In this document: positions 12,906 to 43,836 of the stretch, piece by piece
Position numbering within the stretch: position 1 is the first letter of the stretch
Layout: each line of letters starts with the position of its first letter
Origin: Branchiostoma floridae
Taxonomy: Eukaryota > Chordata > Leptocardii > Amphioxiformes > Branchiostomatidae
Assembly (NCBI RefSeq): GCF_000003815.2
Contig: NC_049987.1
Span: forward strand, 20,410,671 to 20,474,670
Direction: 5' to 3'
Length of the DNA: 64,000 bases
Position numbers and translations under genes: made by a program
The notes under the pieces: generated by a model
The model's database searches: none
Seen by the model: the letters and a program-made list of their open reading frames with translations, nothing else
What the model was told of the DNA's origin: nothing

Positions 12906-15255
12906 GCCTACTGTCCTATCAACCAAAAACAGACTATGGGACATCCCCTTTTAAAGGTCATTTAAGGTGATGGGGACGGTAGGTGACCATCAGTGACAAA
13001 TGAGACCTGTCAGCTCTTATTCACGCTCCTGTCACATCAAATACAAATAAATTATGTGTCTGGCTCTAGTCTTCTGGGACCTTAGGAACAAACTCACACT
13101 AAAGAAGACACTACAGGTTATTTCAGGTGAAAGGATACAGGTCATTTCAGGTGAAAGTCAGGTTTATAGCGCTCCCACTGTGGATGACTAACACTGATAA
13201 ATGACCTGTTAGCTCAATTGTCGTTATTTACACCAAGGTCAAATGCTAAAAATGTGAATGTTTTTAGTCTTCTTGTTGGGGTTCTGACCTTAAGAATGGA
13301 CTTAAACTAAAGAAGATGGCCAGGTGATTTCACCTGTTTAAAGGTGAAGTATTTTCCCATCACACCAGGGCTGTCTCTAGTCTGTGTAACACAAACTTCA
13401 CTGTCCGGGCCATGACTGGCATCCTCCTTGCTAGGGGGCCCAGCAAATGTTGGGCAAGCATAATTTATTCAGTCCACAGTCCCTTAGTCCCAGGACCCAA
13501 ATTTGCTGGTTGGGACAGACAAAAACTTAAACTAGTAGGCATGCAATTGATAGATATACATTTGCGTAAACTTGAAATGAAAGATTTAACAATGACAAGT
13601 AACAGTATGGGCTTCCTAACAATGAGAGGAATGAAGAAAAAAGTAAAGCTGGAGACAGCCCAGAACCAAGTACACACCAAAATCAGACAACCTGGATGAA
13701 ATCCCCTCACCCTCGTGCCCAATCCCTCAACTTAAAGAGATTGACACACCGCAGTTTATTTCGGGTTTCAATTGGAGGCCCTCAAAACCCTTTCATCACT
13801 CTTTTGTCGCCCACTACCTGGCCATGGACCACGGTCGCGGAAGAACTGGGGTGTGCGCTATTAATGAGGTTGGCACTCATACAAAGAAAAGGAAGAAGGC
13901 TCTTTTATGGACAGTTCCTTGAACCCTTGAATTTATGGTCTGCCTTCACCTTCATGCTACAGATGGTATATTTGTACTTACTGAAGTTGGCGTGCAGAGT
14001 AACCTTGGCCAACGAACAAACTGACAAACCATACTTTTGGCTCAATCAATTTGGTTCTTTGACAACTCACAGTTGGAGATAATAATTAATAAATTATGAT
14101 TTGAGGAAGAGGTCATGATGACCAGTGCAATGGCCAAGAGTACAAGTGGAGCAGCCCCCTGCTGTAGCGATTGCACAAAGTTGAGAGGCCCAGGGCTGCT
14201 GAAATGGAGATGGGCACCGCCCTATGTGCCACTTGGACTTTGACATGATTTATCAGGATGTAAGTTAACAGGGGCGGAGAGAAAAACTGAAGAAACCGTG
14301 TGCAAGACACAGTGACTTGGCTATAAAGATGTCTTGTGATATGTGAGCGCGTCAGTTTTCATCCGAATCCAATGAAACAAAAGATTTGTACCCATGTGGG
14401 AAATCTTACAAATAAGCTACAAAATGAGCAAATACATGACTGTATATTGTAAAGAATATCAGAAACTCACTCACACACTGACTCACTATCCATAGTTTGA
14501 TTCAGAAACATCAGAAAATACCTACTTTATGATATAATGTCACAAACTGCCTCTATTCCTATCAGTATCACAAAACACATTATCTTCCAGTACAACATGT
14601 TTGCCCCATGGGTTAGAGGCTGGGATGTACCAAAAGGAATCTTAATTCAACTTCAAATGGCAACCTTTCCTGACATTTTTTTTTCTTTCACCATAGATGG
14701 AAGTGTTAAAAATCATATAAAATGTATGTCAAGAACATGTGTCATGATATAAACTTATGTAACACCACGTCAGCATCACACTTGGCTCAAACCTGTCTTT
14801 ATTGAATACGAAAGTGGTGCAATTTACAGTCTGACCCTTGCAAACATCGTATATACAAGACAGATGTGCAAGTTTGCGATAAATCAATTCAGCTGACAAC
14901 AGATTCCTGCCAAAAGTGGAAGAAGACCAATGTCAACCTGAGGGTCAACGATTCAGTCAATTATTCTCTCTGTAGCTTTTCCAAGAGGAGCATTACGGAA
15001 AATGAGATAAGTGTCACCACTTTGAGTTAAGAGGGGGATCTTAATGTACTACATCTTGTGTTGGCGTTCTTGTAAATTAGCTAAACAAGTTGCATAATAG
15101 AGGAAGTTTTTCAAATTGTCACTTTGAACTTGAAATTGGTTCCACTTGTAGAACTGGCTGTGATCCAAGTCTGGTGTTGCCTAAGAACACTCCTTTTTTT
15201 TTGCTCAGTGCAAGACCACATGGGCCACTGCTGGGCATCAAACTTGAACGCTCAG
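12906..15255. other. Non-coding stretch with a SINE-body fragment
   Basis: No gene is recognised. A fragment near 14105-14240 carries the SINE body words CCCCCTGCTGTAG, GGCCCAGGGCTGCTG and GGAGATGGGCACCGCC also seen at 28500-28670, 31100-31402, 32630-32700 and 61195-61320. A minus-strand AATAAA is present near 14800, with no gene attached to it. Open frames at 13412-14082 have no recognisable protein features. Confidence 0.4.
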
Positions 15256-15620
15256 CAGGGCTCAAAATATTGGGTGTTTGTGCACCCAGGTGCACCTAAA
15301 ATTGGAACTGTGCACCCAATTTTTTTCTGTGGGTGCACTGGTGCACCCACAGTGGCAATGAATTTTTCTACAAAGATGTACTGTAGCATATTGAAATTGC
15401 ATAATTGTAATTTTACAATGGTATCCCATTTACAACTTTTCTCTTTGCTTTCTTTTCTTGATCTGGACCAGTTTTCTTAGTTATGAACAAAAGAAAGTAC
15501 TGCCGGTAGTTTTTTCCGACATTCTACTACACTATATGCACCCAAAAATTTTTTGGTGCACCCAATTTTTATGTTGGGTGCACCAGTTCACCTAATCCCC
15601 AAAATTAATTTAGAGCCCTG
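15256..15620. mobile_element. hAT-like MITE rich in GTGCACC words
   Basis: The ends are CAGGGCTCAAAAT and ATTTAGAGCCCTG, a terminal inverted repeat of the CAGGGCTC type. Inside each end the words GTGCACCC, GGTGCACC and their complements occur many times. No clean 8-bp target-site duplication is visible. Confidence 0.65.
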
Positions 15621-15881
15621 CTCACTGTAGCTGCATCACCCTATCTGTTCTTCCTAATCTTAGGGCCCAGTGACATACATTTACCAAAATGATGATTCCA
15701 TGCAAAACTGTATATCACTCTTTCTATTGCCACTGAGAAATAAGAACATGTTGCATAACAAATTTTATGTTTTCAGCATCAAAATGTCAGATCCGTAAAT
15801 CCCTTGCTAAAAGATGCCCAATAGGTAAGGCGAGGGTAAGCAGGTTTATGCCAAGGTTAGTCAGGTAACTTGAAACATCAA

Positions 15882-16397
15882 CAGGACTCGAAATACTGTT
15901 TTCTGCATATCTACACTAGTACAGGTAACATTGGAAATTTCCTGCACCAGACAAATTTTACCTGCACCACTCTGAATTTAGGAAGTATGGATCATACTAA
16001 AATTGTTCAGGAACCATTGCTATTTTTTTCTTTTATACAGTAGAAGCCAGTTAATTGCACACTGGATTAACGCACACTTCTGTGAACTGCACGGAATCCC
16101 CAAATCCCAAAACAGTGCGGTGCTGCTAGATAACTTCGCATTATTGCACCATCCGGATAATTGCACAAAAATTACTTGCAAATAGGCCATGAAATTAAGC
16201 GGCTTCTACTGTACTTAATAGGTGGTAACAGTCTAACAGCTAATAACAATCCACATACACCTGCATAATAGGACATTTTGTATAAAACCCAGTACATGGA
16301 CCAGTGCAGGTTAGGTGCAGGTAGACACCAGAAATACCTGCACAGCTCTAATTTTACCTGCACTAACTTGCATAAGCAGGTGGTATTTCGAGCCCTG
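15882..16397. mobile_element. hAT-like MITE rich in CCTGCACC words
   Basis: It begins CAGGACTCGAAATAC and ends GTATTTCGAGCCCTG, with ACCTGCACC/GGTGCAGGT words repeated near both ends. A shorter relative is at 32765-32997. ATCAA flanks it on both sides (15877-15881 and 16398-16402). The centre is interrupted by the element at 16038-16211. Confidence 0.7.
16038..16211. mobile_element. TA-flanked MITE nested in the previous element
   Basis: Inverted ends CAGTAGAAGCC and GGCTTCTACTG are flanked by TA on each side, as expected for a Tc1/mariner/pogo-type insertion. The relative at 32765-32997 lacks it and shows the uninterrupted site in the same context (TTGCTATTTATTC). Confidence 0.75.
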
Positions 16398-16780
16398 ATC
16401 AAGTTTTTTTAGGCCTTAAGATTAATAGATGAAATAACACAACTTATCAATTCTATTTTATAGGCTTGTCTGCAGGTTGAGACATGGCAGTTGGCATTTA
16501 GAACCATTAAGACACAGACAAAAGTTCCCGAAACCTTCACCTTAGGTACAGGACAGCAGTGGACCATTTTGCCAAGGTTACATTTTTACACCACATGGAA
16601 ACCACAGAGTTCACACGGGAAGGCCAAGTACAAAATGTATACGTATGTGGCATTTTATTTTTGGTGAAAGGAAGAGACAGTTTAGCTAGCTAATCTCCCA
16701 CTGGTCGTGACAGGGAAGACAGACAGTCTGTATTTATAGGTACATTTTACCGAGAAGCTAACCTTAGGCTACCTCTAGTA

Positions 16781-17101
16781 CAGGGCTCTAGCCAGCGTCC
16801 GTTTTTCCGTCAATTGACGGAAATGTGCTGCGTCTGACGGAAAAATTTTAAAACCAATCCGTCAACCTTGACAGACAAAAATCCTTGGTGGAAGCTACAG
16901 GCGGCTTGGGGACGCTGTCCACGGCCGTAAAAGCCACACACTGTTTGTTTTGCTATTGTTATGATTGTTGACAATGTGTGTCGGCGCCCTTTCGCATACG
17001 ATAATCTCATTAAAACCCGTTTTTCAAGGTCTCAGTTCAGTCCTTTTCACGACGATTGTAATTGGCTGACGGAAAAAATTTTCGAGCTGGCTAAAGCCCT
17101 G
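16781..17101. mobile_element. hAT-type element, copy 1
   Basis: The ends are CAGGGCTCTAGCCAGC and GAGCTGGCTAAAGCCCTG, flanked by the 8-bp direct repeat CTCTAGTA (16773-16780 and 17102-17109). The interior has TTTTTCCGTCAATTGACGG and CACACACTGTTTGTTTTGC. An inverted relative with its own 8-bp duplication lies at 32254-32620. Eight-bp duplications are the hallmark of hAT transposition. Confidence 0.85.
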
Positions 17102-17541
17102 CTCTAGTATAATGAACAGTACTTAGAGGACCATGGTTTAACGCCATGTCCTAAGCTCTAGTACAAGGAACAGTACTTAACAGGACCATGGTTTAACGCC
17201 ATGTCCTAAGCTCTAGTACAAGGAACAGTACATAATAGTACCATGCTTTAACGCCATGTCCTAAGCTTTAGTACAAGGAACAGTATTTAACAGTACCATG
17301 GTTTAACGCCATGTCCTAAGCTCTAGTACAAGGAACAGTACTTAACAGGACCATGGTTTAACGCCATGTCCTAAGCTCTAGTACAAGGAACAGTACATAA
17401 TAGTACCATGCTTTAACGCCATGTCCTAAGCTCTAGTACAAGGAACAGTACATAATAGTACCATGCTTTAACGCCATGTCCTAAGCTCTAGTACAAGGAA
17501 CAGTATTTAACAGGACCATGGTTTAACGCCATGCCTTAAGG
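17101..17541 (+). repeat. 55-bp minisatellite, eight copies
   Basis: Eight head-to-tail units of 54-55 bp, each with GCTCTAGTACAAGGAACAGT, then a variable core, then CCATGGTTTAACGCCATG and TCCTAA. Three core variants alternate: ACTTAACAGGA, ACATAATAGTA and ATTTAACAG. The order from unit 2 is A-B-C-A-B-B-C', which suggests a multi-unit duplication. It begins in the right target-site duplication of the hAT element. Confidence 0.9.
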
Positions 17542-18365
17542 ACTGTAACCCTTTCCAGTACGGTGCATGTCGGGTGACTGACATCAGCCAAGATTTTAAC
17601 TCCCAACCTTTCGATCCTGAAGTAGACTAGAAAATGTAGATTGGACTCTGACATTTTAAAAGTTTATGGAGAAATCAAAATAATCAAAATCATACCAGGA
17701 TTTCATCTAGTAGAAAACTACTGTAACATCTCTTCCAACGCAATTGCCCCAAGAAAATGATTCTGAAAAAAAGGAAAATAACTACGAAAACTTGTTGTTA
17801 CTGTAAATTCATTAATTTATCTTCATCAGAACTTTCTTTCCAAGTAGGAAGAGAAAGAAGCGTTTGGCTGTGCTTAAGATTTCCCGTTGAAACAATCCTG
17901 TAGTGCAGTAGTCAAGCGATGAAAGTTAACATTTACAGTGTCATATACATGTATGCGGTGGACAGATGACCACCATTGCAGACAATCGTGCAAATCAAGT
18001 CGTAGCAAACATTCACTTTCTTTCCAGTTGATCTGTCTCTCACTTCCACACAGTTGTAAGTTTTGTGGCCGCACTGCTGCCCCTGCACTGAACCCGCAGT
18101 AGGCATGGAAGCCAGCCAAGAACCACAATTTTTCCCCTTATCACTCCCTTGTGCGAGAGGAGAGATTCTGGCGGAAACATCTCCGTGAAGATCAGGGGTT
18201 ACTGGGCTACCTACATGTCAAGCACATCAAACACAGATGGAGCCTGCGGACGGCGGTCACTCAGGGTTCGGCCAGATGTGCGGAAAAAGAGCCGCATCTC
18301 GTAAATTTCGCTCTCGCGATGAAAAGATACACGTGACCTGAAGCTTCGGAACATGTCACTGTCCT
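17542..18365. other. Non-coding stretch, nothing recognised
   Basis: Unique-looking sequence with short open frames on both strands (minus 17874-18128, plus 18151-18336). Neither shows a domain, splice context or known motif. Confidence 0.4.
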
Positions 18366-18760
18366 CAAAGCATAATCCTTCTTAATTATACAGCCTGGAA
18401 GCAGGACATGTCTTAAGAAGAGCAGATGGCTGATTCTGAAAAACTATTAAGAGATATGGTGCATACTTTATATTTGAACTAAATTGAAGTTGCTGCACGG
18501 ATAAGTTGGAAAAGGATGGTCAAATTTGTAGAGACAAAGCCACCGGGGAACAATAGCATCTCAACAAGCAAATTCCTTCTTAATTACACAGCCTGTAACC
18601 AGGGCTTGTCTGAAGGAGAGCTGATAGCCGATGCTGAGACACTATCAAAACAATGGGTGCATACTTAATTTGAGACTATTGCAGAGAATCAGATGATTAG
18701 AAAAGTATGGCCAACTTTGCAGAGACAATGCAATGCGGAGAACAACAGCATCTTTACAAA
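18366..18760. repeat. Diverged 200-bp tandem duplication
   Basis: 18366-18562 and 18563-18760 share CCTTCTTAATTA(T/C)ACAGCCTG, a GCATACTT context, and GAGACAA followed by AACA(A/G)CAGCATCT. The copies are clearly diverged. Confidence 0.55.
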
Positions 18761-19282
18761 TTTAAGCAAGGATATTGTATAGAAGTCCTGGATGTTATAA
18801 AAATCATTAGGAGGAAAGAAGAGAAAATATCATTAATTATGTTTCCCGAAGGAGAAACATATAGCATCTCTACAGATATTTGCATATTCCAACCAGACCA
18901 ATCAAAACTCAGAAAAAATGGAAGATTTATTATATATAATAACATGAAGTCTACGTTTCCAGCTTTTTGATTGGCTAAAATCTGACTTTCTTGGGGATAC
19001 GTCGGAAGTGAACCTATCAACGCACAGGACACAAAATGGAACTCGGCATCGTTTTCATTATGGCAGCGAAAATCTCGGGCGTCAGCCAATCGGCCATGCC
19101 TTCAAGCAAACCAAGCAGGCGCTCTAGGAAGAAGTTGCCCGCTATGGAACGAACGAGATCACTAACTTTTCACACAAAAACATTTATTTTCAGAAAATTG
19201 GACATGGAATCTTGGAAATTATGAACGGACGTGTTGCAATACATCTGTATACCTGTTAAAAGCCCCTGAATGTAGTTATACG

Positions 19283-19372
19283 CCTAGTGGCTGAATCGTC
19301 AGAGTATCTGACACGTATGCTTTTGTTGCTGGATCGACCTGGGTTCGAATCCGAAGAGGTACACTTTTTTCA
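19283..19372 (+). repeat. tRNA-like SINE head
   Basis: A tRNA-like segment has an A-box-like TGGCTGAATCGTCAGAG and a B box GGGTTCGAATCC. The acceptor stem does not pair clearly, so I read it as tRNA-derived and not as a tRNA gene. Confidence 0.45.
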
Positions 19373-20161
19373 GTTGTCTTTTCTTAAAACTTTTGAAACA
19401 TACATTTGATATAAGAATACTTTTGTTTTGCGACTGCAACATCAAACCCCGCATTTCGGACTTTTTTGTTCTGCATTTTTTGGTAAAGAAACAGAGCTTG
19501 CTTGTGAATGTACAGTTTGTACCACAGTAGTAATCAGTGCCGCGGGAAGAGGGAGGGGGGTGATGGGGGTGGATTCGCAAAATCAAAAAGTTGCTACAAT
19601 GAAAATTTAGCGGCCGACTAGTGACCGCTAAAACCGCCGGGAAACATTATGCATTTTCACGAAAATGTTGCCTCTCTAGTTTGAATTTATCTTGGTCAAA
19701 ATTTGTTCAAGATGAGTGGAGTAGGGATGCGCATTTTGTAATTTGAATTTTGTAATTTGTAATTTGATTTTTTATATTTCAGTCCCACAGATGTATCTCA
19801 GATTGGAGTGTGTACTTTAAACAAGAAAATACGGTAGTTCCAGCAAGTGGTTGCCTCTTTGCTCCTAATCACTCCCTAAGCAAGGTTGGTGCTGGGCTGG
19901 GAGTAGCCTAGAATCCATCCCATTCTAAATCCAGTTCATTCCTCTGATCGCATCCAAGTATAATGGTCCTGAATCTTAAAAAATTTCTGGTCCACTTGGG
20001 CATTCAACGCGGTAACTTCAACGACCAACTCCCAACCACGGATGACCTCGCACACGACTAACTCCAAATCATAGTCTGAAGAGGCCATGGTTGGCTACAT
20101 GCATGTGTAACATGTAACTAGAATACAAGTTAACAAACAAACTGCTTTGTAGTACTTTATG
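19373..20161. other. Region downstream of BCKDHB; possible 3-prime UTR
   Basis: It lies just 3-prime of the BCKDHB stop on the minus strand. The nearest minus-strand AATAAA I can see is at 19183-19188, which would give a UTR of about 1 kb running through the tRNA-like repeat. No coding sequence is seen. Confidence 0.3.
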
Positions 20162-41736
<21,575 letters not shown>

Positions 41737-41959
41737 CTTGGCACGGTTTGTACTGAGTACGCATGTCCCGTGACCGGAGTTTGACCCCTGTATATGGAGG
41801 CGTGGCCTTAGGCGGGAAATTCGAATCACTGCGAGACGAGTGTTTGTACGCGTTATTCCTTTCCTATAACATTATAACACAGTACTTTGATATCCTCTTT
41901 CAAAGTTTGTGGTTAGATTATCAGCTGTGTATATTGCATCGCCTGTAAGGCATATTTGT

Positions 41960-42935
41960 AATCAGTCACTTATGAGCAGCTGTTTTCCTAGCCAATGGAA
42001 GAGAGCTAAGGTGTGCCCCGGGCCTTACGTAAGAACACCAGAAAACCACTGACCGGTAACAACAGCAGGCCTATCAGCCTACTGCCTACTTTAAGTAAGG
42101 TATTGGAAAAAGTTGTACACAATCAAATCTGGCAGTATGCAGCACTGAATGATATTGTAACACCTTTCCAACATGCATATAGACCAAATCACTCCACTAC
42201 TACCGCTTGATTACAAATGACGGACGATTGGCTCTCCGCCATGGATAAAGGAGAAATGGTAGGAGTTGTTTATATCGACTTCAGTGCTGCATTCGATTTA
42301 GTTGACCATGAGCTCTTGTTGGCCAAATTACAATCCTATGTAAGTCTGTAAGGTTGTTTTCTGCGCACTTGTATTATCAGTAGCACAGTACTGTCTACCA
42401 GTTCTAGCAAACATGTCTGAGTCAAATGCTCGAAATCTCCAGGTAGTACAGAACAGAGCATGTAGAGTGTTACTTAAATGCCCATTAGAAACACCTGTTA
42501 AGCAAATGCATTCAAACTTGGGTTGGCCCATGGTACGAGAAAGATTCGCCATCAGCACATTGACCGGCATGTTTTTCAGAATACTTGTCAGTAAGGAGCC
42601 CCATAATATTTACAGCTCCATCGTCCCTGTCCATTCTACCCACACATATTCAACTAGATTATCCAACTCCTTCAGTTTTAAACTCCTAAGCCAAAAACAA
42701 ACTAAAAAAAGCGAACTTTTCTCTACCGTGCCATCAGTCTTTGGAATGACCTACCACCATACATCAAATCCCTGCCCAACATCTCACGCTTTAAAAAGGC
42801 AATGTATCAAGTCTTCTCAAGCCAATAGTTTTTTTAATGATTGTGTATCTAGTATTATCTGTTTGTATATATACATGTATGTTTGTGTATATATTTGCGT
42901 TTGTTTATGTATGTTTCATTGTTTCATATGAACCC
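41960..42935 (+). mobile_element. Internally deleted LINE (reverse transcriptase remnant)
   Basis: The first part encodes reverse-transcriptase N-terminal motifs RPISLLPTLSKVLEKVV, HAYRPNHSTTTA and VVYIDFSAAFDLVDHELL (to about 42335), interrupted by a stop after the TTTA motif. The active-site FADD block and thumb are missing. From about 42410 the C-terminal end follows (NLQVVQNRACRVLLKCPLET, TPVKQMHSNLGWP). CR1/L2/jockey-like in type. It lies between BCKDHB and HLCS and is not functional. Confidence 0.8.
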
Positions 42936-43074
42936 TGGTAGACTAGCCCTAAATAGGGCTAAAGGGTATCGGAATAAAGGAGTACCTTCGCCGACATTTT
43001 TAAGTCATCGCAAAGCTACGTTTGAGCAGCCTTCATCACGAATATGTTGATGTGTCTGTGCATGGTCCTTGGTG

Positions 43075-43142
43075 TCTGTGTGTGTCATGTGTGTGAGTGT
43101 GTGTGTGTGTTTAATGTGTGTGCGTGTGTGTGTGTGTGTGTA
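43075..43142 (+). repeat. (TG)n microsatellite
   Basis: Interrupted GTGTGTGTG tract between the LINE remnant and HLCS. Confidence 0.85.
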
Positions 43143-43696
43143 TTTCTTTGGTGACATGTGTTTCCTCGTGTCCCTGTAACGTTATGTCTTGTGTATGTTT
43201 CCGTGTGTAGGTAACGTTACACTGTGGCGAAATTACTCTTCATCCATTCAGTCAACACTTGGAGCAGGAAATACAGGTTGGAGGTCAATTGTTGAATATC
43301 GATCTAACGTTACCCAAAGTCCAAAGCACCCAGCTGGTCTGATGTCTTTTATGGACTTCAATAGATTACGTGTTGCTGAATCAAACATTAACAAAACCTT
43401 TGAACCTGCATTCAGTGGTACGCAACCAACCACCTTACCCAGCAAAGGAGTTTGTTTATATTCATTTTGATGACATTTTACCACGGTTGTACAACGTAGA
43501 GTGAACCGCTCTCCAAGCCAACCTCGCTTTCCCTACCTTTTATCTAGAACGTCATACCGTTTGACTCATTTCTAAAACTTTTCAACTCGGGTGGCGGTGG
43601 TGGATCCGGGTAGAGACGTAACCTCCCCCTTAGCTTTAAGTGTGCGATACAAAATCAATTGATCAATTTAAATATGCTCAAAGTCCTAAGTACATA

Positions 43697-43787
43697 GGTG
43701 TTATGACGGGTCTTATGAGATTTGTATATACATGAATGTACATGAAGACCTGCTGCTGTATATACGACCTGTCATCATAACACCTGC
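43697..43787. repeat. Hairpin close upstream of HLCS
   Basis: TAGGTGTTATGACGGGTC on the left is mirrored by GACCTGTCATCATAACACC on the right, with a 50-bp loop. It lies about 50 bp before the HLCS start codon, so it falls in the 5-prime UTR or promoter. It may be another MITE. Confidence 0.5.
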
Positions 43788-43836
43788 TGAAACAGTCCGA
43801 CAGAAACTTTCATGAGCGCGGCCTTCCAACCAGAAA

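Noticed and set aside
13412-14082. Two consecutive plus-strand open frames
   Set aside because: Different frames, no splice sites joining them and no recognisable domain or composition typical of the true exons here.
16810-17010. 66-residue minus-strand open frame
   Set aside because: It lies inside the hAT element copy 1, and the frame is not preserved in copy 2 at 32254-32620.
17101-17541. Regular array resembling a CRISPR
   Set aside because: Units are contiguous 55-bp direct repeats with no unique spacers, in an animal genome; this is a minisatellite.
18707-19224. Plus-strand open frames that might form a small gene
   Set aside because: The first overlaps the diverged 200-bp tandem duplication and neither has motifs or plausible splice borders.
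19283-19372. Possible tRNA gene
   Set aside because: A and B boxes are present but the arms do not pair as a cloverleaf, and similar heads occur in SINEs across the window.
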